NCBI RefSeq assembly: GCF_026130545.1
Contig: NZ_JAMOIM010000001.1
Span: 1 to 64,000, forward strand
DNA from: Lichenifustis flavocetrariae
Lineage (GTDB): Bacteria > Pseudomonadota > Alphaproteobacteria > Rhizobiales > Beijerinckiaceae
Direction of reading: 5' to 3'
DNA: 64,000 nt
The position numbers and the translations under genes are program-made. This document shows, one piece after another, positions 41,792 to 50,333 of this stretch. The notes below the pieces were generated by a model. It did no database searches. It was not told where the DNA came from and was given only the letters and a program-made list of their open reading frames with translations. Positions within the stretch are counted from its first letter, which is position 1; every line of letters begins with the position of its first letter.

Positions 41792-43065
41792 AACAGTTTC
41801 TCGGCCTTGGCCTGAACCTCGTCGAGTGCGGCCTTCGGATCGGCACTGCCGACCAGTACGGCATTCACGGCCGTGCCGAGCAGGTCCTGGATCTCAGGAT
41901 ATTGCGGGATGCGCGGCCGGTAGTCGCCGTTGCCATTCTCGAAAGTGGTCGCGATCACGGGCAGGAATGGGAATTTCGCCAGAAGATCCTTGTCGGTCAT
42001 CTCGCTGCGCCGCAGGAAACTGCCGGCGCCTTCTAGGTTGAACTGTTTGTGGATCTCTGGGCTCGTCAGCCATTTGATGAAGGCCCAGGCGGCTTCCTGT
42101 TTCTTCGGGTCGCTGTCGGCATTGATGGCCATGCCCCAACCGCCGACGCCATAGCGGGGCGGCAGGCCTTTGGCCGAGGGCGCGGCTTCGATGGCGACGG
42201 TGTCGACCACTTTGGATTGCTTCGGGTCATAATAACCGGGCGCACCGACCGACCAGGTTTCCATCGTGGCAACGGTACCGTTGCGGAAACTCTGCTCGCG
42301 ACCGTCCCAGTCATAATCCGCCGCGCCGGGGGGCGCGGCCTTGGCGAAGAGCTCCTTGTAGACGTTCAGGCTCTCGACATTGGCGGCGGAGTTGATGACG
42401 GGCTTGCCGGCCGCATCGACGATCGAGCCCCCCATCTGCGAATTATATTGCATCCAGTCCTGCGCGCCGGCCGGGCCGGTCTTGCCGTTGGCCACGAACC
42501 CGAACGTGTGCTTGGCCGGATCGGTCAGCTTCACGGCATCCGTCACAAGCTCTTCCATGGTCTTCGGCGGCGTGAGACTTGCCGCGGCGTAGAGGTCCTT
42601 GCGATAGGCTAGCACATTGGCATAGCCCGCGAACGGGAAGGCCATCTGCTTGCCCGCAAACCCGCCAAGCGACTGCATCAGCACCGGATAGATGTCGCCG
42701 GTGTCGATCTCGGCGGCGTCGCGCTTGATCCAGTTGGTCAGGTCGACCGTATAGCCGTTCTCCGCGAAGGCACCCGACCACACGATATCCATCGTCACGA
42801 GGTCGTAGCCCTTGGTGTGCCCGACGAAATCGGCCGTGGTCTTGGTCAGCAGCGTGCCGTAATCCATGATGTCGACCTTGACGATCGCACCCGTGGCGGC
42901 TTCGAACTGCGGCGCGAGTTTCGCCAGCACGGGCGCGAACTGATCGTTCTGCGACGCCAGCGCCAGGGTGATGCCCGCATAGGGCTTGGCCTGGGCGAAA
43001 ACCCCGGACGGAACGAGCAGCGCCGTGAGAGCGAGAAGGCCGACGGCAGGCTTCCGTTTCGTCAT
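41788..43065 (-). CDS. ABC transporter substrate-binding protein (CUT1-like)
   Basis: A 425-residue periplasmic binding protein. Signal peptide MTKRKPAVGLLALTALLVPS, cut after VFA at about 24. Mature blocks: ITLALASQNDQFAPVLAKLA, IVKVDIMDYGTLLTKTTADF, YDLVTMDIVWSGAFAENGYT and YGVGGWGMAINADSDPKKQE, the standard SBP_bac_1 plan. ATG at 43065; the upstream extension is not conserved. First gene of the minus-strand importer operon and divergent from the oxidase trio across a 128-base gap. Confidence 0.9.
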   Translation of the reverse strand: MTKRKPAVGLLALTALLVPSGVFAQAKPYAGITLALASQNDQFAPVLAKLAPQFEAATGAIVKVDIMDYGTLLTKTTADFVGHTKGYDLVTMDIVWSGAFAENGYTVDLTNWIKRDAAEIDTGDIYPVLMQSLGGFAGKQMAFPFAGYANVLAYRKDLYAAASLTPPKTMEELVTDAVKLTDPAKHTFGFVANGKTGPAGAQDWMQYNSQMGGSIVDAAGKPVINSAANVESLNVYKELFAKAAPPGAADYDWDGREQSFRNGTVATMETWSVGAPGYYDPKQSKVVDTVAIEAAPSAKGLPPRYGVGGWGMAINADSDPKKQEAAWAFIKWLTSPEIHKQFNLEGAGSFLRRSEMTDKDLLAKFPFLPVIATTFENGNGDYRPRIPQYPEIQDLLGTAVNAVLVGSADPKAALDEVQAKAEKLF

Positions 43066-43193
43066 TGAACACGCTCGTGGGTCTGGAGATGCAATGCAGC
43101 ATAACGCAGGCATCGGCCGCGGCAAGGCCTTGCTCTGATCGCCGAACTGGGCAGTATTGACCGCACCATCGCCTTTCGCCTCGGAGACACATC

Positions 43194-44240
43194 ATGGTCG
43201 CGACCCCGCTTGCCGGGCACGATGCCCACGGAGGCGAAGGTCTTGAAGCTCTCCTGGCCGAGGCCCGGCGCGACAGCGTCGAATTTCCCGTGGCGCTCGC
43301 CAACCACGGGCCGATGGCCCTGACCGTCCTGCATCGTCTCGGCGCCTCGGATGCGCGGCTGCAAGGCTATTTCGCGGATTACCGCCGCGCGAATGGCCTG
43401 ATCCCGCCGCCGCCGCCGGCGGCGCCGGTCGAGCGAGCGACTTGGGCCGACCACTTGGGCGACCGCAGCCGTGAAGCCGATTATCGGGCCTTCTTCACCC
43501 GCGAGGTCACGACCCTCGGCATCCGCGATGCGGTCGGCCGTTATCTTCCGGCGCTTGCGCCCGGCGTCGCGGGAAGCGCTCTGCATCCGCTGATGCGCCT
43601 CGCCTATGGCGTCTCCCGCAACGATCCGAGCGAGGTCGGAACGGCGCTTGGCTATTGGGCGGCCTGTTTCCTGCCCCTTCCGGTCGCCACCGGCGCCTCG
43701 CCCGAGACGGACGATCCTGACGAAGTCTTGGCGCGGGTCGCCGCGATACCGGGCCTGCGGAAGCTGCCGGTTTTCGACCACCTCTGGTATGGCATCCGGG
43801 CCGCCGCGGCCGAGCCGGACTTCGCGCCCGCCGTGGATTGGCTTCGCATCGGCCCCGGCACGCTCGCGCGGGTGGCCGCAACCTCGCTCGCCCTGTTTGC
43901 CGGGACGATGGATTTCGCGGCGCTGCATGCCCTCACCGGAACCCATTGGGTCAGGATGGTCGCGACCGTCTGCCCCGATCCGCTGCTCCTGCGTCACTTT
44001 TGGCAGACCGTCGCGGCCCTGGTCCCGGCCATCGGCTTTCCCCAATTGCCGGACAGCGGCACGCTCGACGCATGGCGCAACCTGCCGTGTCCCGACTGGA
44101 ATGTGATCACGGAGAAGGCGGTCACATCAGCCGACGAGCATGACATCAGCCTCGTCTATTCCGCCTCCGAGGAGCAGCGGGTCTATGGCGATCGGCTCTA
44201 TCAGGTGGTCGCGGCCCGGCGCATGGGGTTGATCGCGTGA
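43194..44240 (+). CDS. Questin-oxidase-like (DUF4243) protein
   Basis: A 348-residue protein of the questin oxidase family, named after a fungal Baeyer-Villiger-type enzyme that opens a quinone ring. Landmarks: FPVALANHGPMALTVLHRLG, ADHLGDRSREADYRAFFTRE, SALHPLMRLAYGVSRNDPSE and HWVRMVATVCPDPLLLRHFW, with several conserved His. Bacterial members have no proven reaction. It leads a coupled trio: its TGA overlaps the GTG of the amidohydrolase. Confidence 0.85.
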   Translation: MVATPLAGHDAHGGEGLEALLAEARRDSVEFPVALANHGPMALTVLHRLGASDARLQGYFADYRRANGLIPPPPPAAPVERATWADHLGDRSREADYRAFFTREVTTLGIRDAVGRYLPALAPGVAGSALHPLMRLAYGVSRNDPSEVGTALGYWAACFLPLPVATGASPETDDPDEVLARVAAIPGLRKLPVFDHLWYGIRAAAAEPDFAPAVDWLRIGPGTLARVAATSLALFAGTMDFAALHALTGTHWVRMVATVCPDPLLLRHFWQTVAALVPAIGFPQLPDSGTLDAWRNLPCPDWNVITEKAVTSADEHDISLVYSASEEQRVYGDRLYQVVAARRMGLIA

Positions 44241-45496
44241 CGGATCTCGCGACGACGACGCTCTGGCTCTCGGACGCGCGGCTGCCCGACGGCCGTTCTG
44301 TCGACGTCGCGATCGCCCACGAGCGTATCCTGGCGCTTCTGCCGCACGGGGAGGCCCCGCGCTCGGCTGATGTCGCGGCACTCGATTGCCGCGGCGGCCT
44401 TCTGGCCCCGTCCTTCGTGGAAGGTCACATTCATCTCGACAAGACGTTGCTCGGCCTGCCGCTCATCCCGCATCGGCCGGGTGCCACCGTGGCCGAGCGG
44501 ATCAGGAACGAGAAGGACCTGCGCGCGACCCTCAGCCTGTCGATCGAAGAACGGGGTGGCCGCCTTGTGGAGCAGGTGGTCAGTTTCGGCACCGGCGCGT
44601 TGCGCACCCATGTCGACATCGACACGGAGACCAACCTCTCGGGGCTCGAAGCGGTGCTCCGGTTGAAGGCCGCCTGTAGCGATCTGGTGGATATGCAGAT
44701 CGTCGCCTTTCCGCAAAGCGGAATCCTGCGCGACCCCGGCACGGCAGACCTGCTGGCCGCCGCTCTCGATTCGGGCGCGGATCTTGTCGGCGGCCTCGAC
44801 CCGGCCGGGATCGACAATGACGTCGAGGGCCATTTGGACGCGGTCTTCGCTCTGGCGCAGCGCAAAGGCCGGGGCGTCGACATCCACCTGCACGATCCCG
44901 GACCTCTCGGCGCCTATGAGCTGCGGGCCGTCGCGGCCCGGACCTTGGCGGCGGGGCTGCAGGGTCGAGTCGCCGTCAGCCACGCCTATGCGCTCGGGGC
45001 GATTGACGACGCGGACTTCGATCGCACCGCCGAGGCGCTCGCGCGCGCCGGTGTCGCCATCATGACCAACGCGCCCGGTGTCGGGCCCATGCCACCCGTG
45101 CTCCGGCTGGCGGCGGCAGGCGTCACGGTCTTCGCCGGCTCCGACAATATTCGGGACGCCTGGTGGCCGTACGGCGACGGCGACATGCTCGATCGGGCCA
45201 ATGTGATCGGCTATCGGCAGGGGTTCTATACAAATCCCGATCTCGCCCATGCTTTCGCGATGGTGACCGAGGTCCCGGCACGGGTGCTGGGCCGCGAGGC
45301 TTATGGCATTTCGGAGGGCCAGGCGGCCGATCTCGTTCTGATTCCCTCCAGCTCTGTACCTGAGGCGGTGCTCGACCGGCCACGTCGGCGCACGGTCATC
45401 AAGCGTGGTCGCATCGTGGTGCGCGACGGCGAGCTTCTCGCGCGCACCGACGAACCCGTCCGATCCTCGATCCATCCATCAACGAGAGCGTCATGA
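44237..45496 (+). CDS. Amidohydrolase-family protein (cytosine-deaminase-like)
   Basis: A 419-residue metal-dependent hydrolase of the amidohydrolase superfamily. Metal ligands visible: VEGHIHLDKT (His64, His66), IHLHD (His217, with His219 near), SHAY (His249) and AGSDNIRD (Asp303), the pattern of cytosine deaminase CodA and related deaminases of N-heterocycles. Start is GTG at 44237 overlapping the upstream stop; its own stop overlaps the amine oxidase ATG. Likely substrate is a cyclic amide or amidine that the neighbouring enzymes process, but this is inferred. Confidence 0.88.
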   Translation: MTDLATTTLWLSDARLPDGRSVDVAIAHERILALLPHGEAPRSADVAALDCRGGLLAPSFVEGHIHLDKTLLGLPLIPHRPGATVAERIRNEKDLRATLSLSIEERGGRLVEQVVSFGTGALRTHVDIDTETNLSGLEAVLRLKAACSDLVDMQIVAFPQSGILRDPGTADLLAAALDSGADLVGGLDPAGIDNDVEGHLDAVFALAQRKGRGVDIHLHDPGPLGAYELRAVAARTLAAGLQGRVAVSHAYALGAIDDADFDRTAEALARAGVAIMTNAPGVGPMPPVLRLAAAGVTVFAGSDNIRDAWWPYGDGDMLDRANVIGYRQGFYTNPDLAHAFAMVTEVPARVLGREAYGISEGQAADLVLIPSSSVPEAVLDRPRRRTVIKRGRIVVRDGELLARTDEPVRSSIHPSTRAS

Positions 45497-47469
45497 ACCT
45501 GCATGTGACCGACGGCCGTTCCTCGCCCCAGCAGGAGGCGACCCACCCGCTCGACCCTTTGAGCGCGGCCGAGATCAACCGGGTGGCCGCCATCCTGCAC
45601 GGTCACTACGGCTGGGGCGACGAGATGCGCGTCGAGACCGTCGACGTGACCGAACCCGACAAGGCCCGGGTGCGTGCCCACACTCCCGGTGCGGCTTTTG
45701 ACCGGATCGCCCGCTACAACGTGTTCCGGCGCGGCGTGCTGGGCGTCTGGCAGGGCCGCGTCGACCTTACTGCAGGGAAAGTCATCGACGACCGGTTCGA
45801 CGCCAATGCCCGTGCCATGGTGGCCGTGGAGGAGGTGTTCGAGATCGAAGCCGCCGTAAAGGCGGACCCGCGCTTTCGCGAAGCGCTGCGTCGCCGTGGA
45901 CTGCTCGACGAGGTCGAGTCCATGTGCATCGATCCCTGGACGGTGGGTGATTTCGGCCACGAGATCGAGATGGGCCGCCGCGTCCTGATCTGTTTCGTTT
46001 GGATGCGGACCTTTCCGCTGGACAATTACTACGCGCACCCGGTCGAGGGCCTGCACGCGCTCATCGACTTGGCCAATCTCAAAATCCTTGAGGTCGAGGA
46101 TCATTTCGAGGCGAGTGGTGAATATATCCCGGTGCCGCGAACGCCCCTGAACTACGATTCGGCGATCCTCAAGGATTTCCGCGAGTCGTCGTCGGCGCTC
46201 GATGTGGTCCAGCCGAATGGCGCGGGGTTCCGGGTCGACGGGCGCAAGGTCACGTGGGAGAATTGGGATTTTCGCGTTGGCTTCAACGGCCGCGAAGGTC
46301 TGGTGCTGTACGAGATCGGCTACACGGTCGCGGGGCGCCGCCGGCCGATCGTCTATCGGGCTTCGATCGCCGAAATGGTGGTGCCCTATGGCACACCGGA
46401 GCGCAGCCACTATCGCAAGAACGTCTTCGACAGCGGCGAACTCGGCTTCGGCCGCATGGCGAATGCGCTGACGCTCGGCTGCGATTGCCTCGGCGTGATC
46501 CACTATTTCGATGCCGTGGTGCCAGACGTCTTCGGCCAGCCGCGCACCATCGACAACTGCATCTGCCTGCACGAAGAGGATGCCGGCCTGTCGTGGAAGC
46601 ACTTCGACGTTCGCTCGAAGCGCACGGAGGTGCGGCGTGCCCGCAAGCTCGTCGTGTCGTCGATCTCCACGATCGGAAATTACGAATATGCCTCCTACTG
46701 GTACCTGCACCAGGACGGCCGCATCGAATATGAGATGAAGGCGACTGGCATCATCAACACGGCTGCCTGCCATCCGGGCCAGCCGGGACGCTACGGTACG
46801 GAGGTCGCTCCGGGTGTCGTCGGGCACATCCACCAGCACATCTTCAGCGCGCGGCTCGACATGGAGGTGGACGGACCGAACAATTCGGTCGTCGAATGCG
46901 ATACGATCTCGCCGCCGCCCGGCCCCGAGAACCCTTACGGAAATGCGTTCTACGTCGAGGAGACGGTCCTGCGCTCGGAGCTTATGGCGCGGCGCAATAC
47001 AGATTATGAGCGGATGCGCTACTGGAAGATCGTCAATCCGAGCGCCAAGAACTGGCTCGGCCAGCCGACCGCCTACAAGCTTGAAGCCACGTCGCCGGTC
47101 AGGCCCTTCACGCATCCGGAGAGCCCGTCGGGCCGTCGCTCGCGCTTTATCCAGCACCAGCTCTGGGTCACTCCGTTCAGTGCCGAGGAGCGCTATCCGG
47201 CCGGCGAATTCGTCAACCAATCAACAGGCGACGATGGCCTGCCAGTCTGGACCGCCAAGGACCGGCCGGTCGAAAACACCGACATCGTCCTCTGGCACAG
47301 TTTCGGGCTGCATCATGTACCCCGGCCGGAAGACCATCCGGTTCAGCCGTGCGTGGTCTGCGGCTTCACCCTCGCACCGACCGGCTTCTTCGACCAGAAT
47401 CCGGTGATCGACCTGCCACCGCAGACCAACAAGGCGAGTTGCTGCGCCCACACGGCAGCGCCTCGGTGA
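45493..47469 (+). CDS. Copper-containing primary-amine oxidase
   Basis: A 658-residue quinoprotein that oxidises primary amines to aldehydes with release of ammonia and hydrogen peroxide. The TPQ cofactor tyrosine is Tyr397 in STIGNYEYASYW; copper ligands are His447 and His449 (GHIHQHIF) and His608 (HHVPRPEDHPV); the catalytic Asp lies in IHYFDAVVPD. No signal peptide, so it acts in the cytoplasm. Length is standard. It closes the coupled trio (ATGA overlap). Confidence 0.95.
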   Translation: MNLHVTDGRSSPQQEATHPLDPLSAAEINRVAAILHGHYGWGDEMRVETVDVTEPDKARVRAHTPGAAFDRIARYNVFRRGVLGVWQGRVDLTAGKVIDDRFDANARAMVAVEEVFEIEAAVKADPRFREALRRRGLLDEVESMCIDPWTVGDFGHEIEMGRRVLICFVWMRTFPLDNYYAHPVEGLHALIDLANLKILEVEDHFEASGEYIPVPRTPLNYDSAILKDFRESSSALDVVQPNGAGFRVDGRKVTWENWDFRVGFNGREGLVLYEIGYTVAGRRRPIVYRASIAEMVVPYGTPERSHYRKNVFDSGELGFGRMANALTLGCDCLGVIHYFDAVVPDVFGQPRTIDNCICLHEEDAGLSWKHFDVRSKRTEVRRARKLVVSSISTIGNYEYASYWYLHQDGRIEYEMKATGIINTAACHPGQPGRYGTEVAPGVVGHIHQHIFSARLDMEVDGPNNSVVECDTISPPPGPENPYGNAFYVEETVLRSELMARRNTDYERMRYWKIVNPSAKNWLGQPTAYKLEATSPVRPFTHPESPSGRRSRFIQHQLWVTPFSAEERYPAGEFVNQSTGDDGLPVWTAKDRPVENTDIVLWHSFGLHHVPRPEDHPVQPCVVCGFTLAPTGFFDQNPVIDLPPQTNKASCCAHTAAPR

Positions 47470-47546
47470 GGTGCCGCCGACCCTATAAGACGCTCCGTCG
47501 CCGGCTTGCCGTCAGAAGCCGCACCTCAATGAGCGTCGGTTCGAAA

Positions 47547-48776
47547 TCAAACGAACAAGGTTGTGTTCGCGGCGATCCCCTCTGAGCCGGGGAAGACCTG
47601 CGTGGCCAGGACGGTGTCGCTCAGGCCCCACTGAACGCCGAGGGCCCCTTTCATGATGGAACGCAGATCGATCGTCGGCTTGAGGTCGCGGCCCTCAAAG
47701 AGGTTCTGAGGTTTCAAGCCCGGCCAATCCGCCAGGACCCGCCCCCCCTTGACGGCTCCACCGGCCAGAAACGCGACCGTTCCGGTGCCGTGGTCCGTGC
47801 CAGTGGTCCCGTTGATACGCGCGGTACGGCCGAACTCGGTCACGGCCAGGATGGTCGTGTCGGCCCAGGCGGCGCCCAGGCCGTCCTTGAAGGCCCGAAT
47901 GGCGCCGTCGAGGCCGCCGAGAAGCACCGCGAGGCGGCCCGTCGCGCCGCCCTCGTTGACATGCGTGTCCCACCCATCGAAGGCGAGCGCCGCGATGCGC
48001 GGCCCATCGTCGGCTGCCAGAAGGCGTGCGGCGCCTTGAGCTGCCTGCCGCATGCCCTCCGGCATGTCCATCCGGCCTTTCGCGGCCGCCATGGCGTCGT
48101 TGCCGGCCAACCGACTGCTGGCCAGGCCCGCCCCAAGCGCCGCGTGTAATCCCGGATCGCGCTGATCGTAGAGAGCCAGGACCCGCCGGGCGAGGTCCTC
48201 GCTGGCGGTTGGCAGGTTCTGAGGTGCCCAGCCCAGGACCGGTGCCTCACCCCGCATCACCAGCGGACTGACGGCCCCGACCGCAAGGCCCCGAGGCGCC
48301 ACGGCTTCACCCGCCGGCAGGGCCGCAAGGGCACGGTTGAGCCAGCCCGAACCGGTGATCCCCGGTGCCGGCTGGCCGCTTTCGAGCACGTCCTGTCCGT
48401 CGAAATGCGACCGATCCCGGTAGCCCGTCGCCGTGGCATGCACGATGGCGGCCTGCTTGGCCGCAAAAAGCTCGGCGAAGGCCGGCATGGCCGGATTGAG
48501 GGCAAAAAAGCCGTCGAGCGGCAGCGCGGCATGATCACCCGTCATGCCGAGCGCGATCGCGCCGTGCAGCCCCGCATAATCGGGATCGCCGATAGGGGCA
48601 ACGGCCGAGAGGCCATCGAGGGCACCGCGCAGGATGATGGTGATGAATCGCGTGTCGCGCGCTCCGGCCGCATGCGCCCAGCGGGGCATGAAAGCCCATG
48701 AGAAACAGGCAGCGCCCGTGCCGAGCAGGGCACGGCGCGTCGGCGACGGGGTTTCGCACAGAGGGGCCACGGTCAA
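47547..48776 (-). CDS. DUF1501 family protein with Tat-type signal
   Basis: A 409-residue exported protein of the alkaline-phosphatase-like DUF1501 family. N-terminal twin-arginine signal TRRALLGTGAACFSWAFMPR, cut after AHA. Blocks FITIILRGALDGLSAVAPIG, ALAFDGWDTHVNEGGATGRL and TTILAVTEFGRTARINGTTG with the closing TDHGTGTVAFLAGG are family hallmarks; the Asp and His residues could bind metal. The start is TTG overlapping the stop of the DUF1800 gene (TTGA). These two families nearly always occur as a pair; role unknown. Confidence 0.92.
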   Translation of the reverse strand: MTVAPLCETPSPTRRALLGTGAACFSWAFMPRWAHAAGARDTRFITIILRGALDGLSAVAPIGDPDYAGLHGAIALGMTGDHAALPLDGFFALNPAMPAFAELFAAKQAAIVHATATGYRDRSHFDGQDVLESGQPAPGITGSGWLNRALAALPAGEAVAPRGLAVGAVSPLVMRGEAPVLGWAPQNLPTASEDLARRVLALYDQRDPGLHAALGAGLASSRLAGNDAMAAAKGRMDMPEGMRQAAQGAARLLAADDGPRIAALAFDGWDTHVNEGGATGRLAVLLGGLDGAIRAFKDGLGAAWADTTILAVTEFGRTARINGTTGTDHGTGTVAFLAGGAVKGGRVLADWPGLKPQNLFEGRDLKPTIDLRSIMKGALGVQWGLSDTVLATQVFPGSEGIAANTTLFV

Positions 48777-50221
48777 CTCCGCTGGAATTCGGGGGACATG
48801 AGGATCAGCGCGATCGCCTGCTGCCGCGATTCCGCCCGTGTCACGGTCAGTCGCGTCTCATCCGAGACGGCGTCCCCGAAGGCGGCTGCCAGTATGGCGG
48901 CCGGGTCGTCGAGCCCGCCGACGCGCTGCGCGAGTTGCGCGCTCGTGTCGAGCCTCAGTTTCATTCCTTCGGCCGACGCCCAGGCTGCCACCGTGTCCGG
49001 GAAGCCGTTCGGTCCGGCCGGCTCCCAGAGCGGCATGCCGAGCGTCCGCAGCGCCCCGATGAGCGGACCCGGATCGGTCACGGGAAGCGAAAAAAGCCGG
49101 TAGGAGGCCATCAGGAATTGATAGGGGTCGCGGAAGCTCGTCAGCGCCGGCGCCCAGGCCTGCGGAAGATCGATCAGGGCGAGGCTGACAGCCTTAAGAT
49201 CGCCGTCCTTCGCGGTGAACGCGGCCGCGATCTTATCGACCGCAGCGGGTGGCGCCGGATCGGCAATGAAGTGCCGCACGAGTTTGGTCGCAAGATGCCG
49301 TGCGGTGGCCGGGTGCCGTGCGAGGTCGGCGAGCACCGCCTCGCCTTGGCCGAAGCCCGCAGCGGGATAGCTCCGGCCGAGCAGCGTCGCGTCCCCCGGC
49401 TGATGCAGATTGGCGTTGAACGCGAAGGTCCCGGGTTCGCCAAGGCGTCCATCGTGACCCGCGATGGTCCAGCCCGTCAGCACCCTGGCGAAACTTGTGA
49501 CATCGCCCTGCGAATAGCCGCTTCCGACGCCCAGCGTGTGCAATTCGAGGATTTCGCGGGCAAGATTCTCGTTCAGGCCGCGCTTGTGGTTGCCATTGGC
49601 GCGGGCATCGGGACCGACCGATTGGGTATTATCCAGAAAGAACAGCATGGCGGGATGCCGTTCGACCGCCGTCAGCATGTCGGCGAAGCGGCCGAGCACG
49701 AAAGGCCGGATCGCCTCACGTTCGAACGAGCCTGCCGTTCCCCGCGCCACCTCGCCCTTGGCGATCGACACGCAGAAATGATTCGACCAGAAAGCGACGA
49801 GCCGCTCGACGAAGCCGATCGGGGCGTCGGCGGCTTTCCTGAAGCGTGCCAGCGCCTCCGCCCGATAGATCCGCTCGGCAGTCCCGCCGATGTCGCGGAG
49901 GGCCGCGATACGGGCCTGGGCTGCGTCGGCGGCGACCTCGCTCCGGCCGCCTGCGGCGGCTTGTGCCTCCGCGCTCGACATCACCGCGGCCTGCATCGTC
50001 TTGCGGGCTTCCGCGGCCTGAAAAACACGCTGCGTGTTCTCGGCCGTGCCTTGCAGACCCAGGGTGGCCGCCATATCGGCGCTGATCAGTGCGGCATCGC
50101 TCGGTGCCAGCTCGGCATGCAGGGCGGCACGCGCATCGGGCACTTGAGCCCAGCCACCGGGTCGAGCACCGTAGCCGAACCGCTGGAAGGCGATCAGAGT
50201 TTGCTGAGCGGCCGATACCAT
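48773..50221 (-). CDS. DUF1800 family protein
   Basis: A 482-residue mostly helical protein. Landmarks: LIAFQRFGYGARPGGWAQVP, FVERLVAFWSNHFCVSIAKG, FLDNTQSVGPDARANGNHKR and NENLAREILELHTLGVGSGY with YSQGDVTSFARVLTGWTI. It is translationally coupled to the DUF1501 gene. No clear signal peptide is seen here. Partner of the DUF1501 protein; proposed roles in the literature are indirect. Confidence 0.92.
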   Translation of the reverse strand: MVSAAQQTLIAFQRFGYGARPGGWAQVPDARAALHAELAPSDAALISADMAATLGLQGTAENTQRVFQAAEARKTMQAAVMSSAEAQAAAGGRSEVAADAAQARIAALRDIGGTAERIYRAEALARFRKAADAPIGFVERLVAFWSNHFCVSIAKGEVARGTAGSFEREAIRPFVLGRFADMLTAVERHPAMLFFLDNTQSVGPDARANGNHKRGLNENLAREILELHTLGVGSGYSQGDVTSFARVLTGWTIAGHDGRLGEPGTFAFNANLHQPGDATLLGRSYPAAGFGQGEAVLADLARHPATARHLATKLVRHFIADPAPPAAVDKIAAAFTAKDGDLKAVSLALIDLPQAWAPALTSFRDPYQFLMASYRLFSLPVTDPGPLIGALRTLGMPLWEPAGPNGFPDTVAAWASAEGMKLRLDTSAQLAQRVGGLDDPAAILAAAFGDAVSDETRLTVTRAESRQQAIALILMSPEFQRS

Positions 50222-50333
50222 CGGGATATTCCTCCCTTCTCAGGGCATGACGGTGAGAGACTAGATCTCAGACCAGATGTCTGGCCCATGAACGACCCTG
50301 CGGCAGGCGACATCGACAAGCAAAAGGACAGCC

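Noticed and set aside
45301-47220. 639-residue minus-strand frame
   Set aside because: Antisense shadow of the copper amine oxidase gene, whose cofactor and copper motifs prove the plus strand.
47467-47528. TGAGGTGC ... GCACCTCA inverted repeat between convergent genes
   Set aside because: The arms are 46 bases apart with no internal pairing that would make a good terminator.
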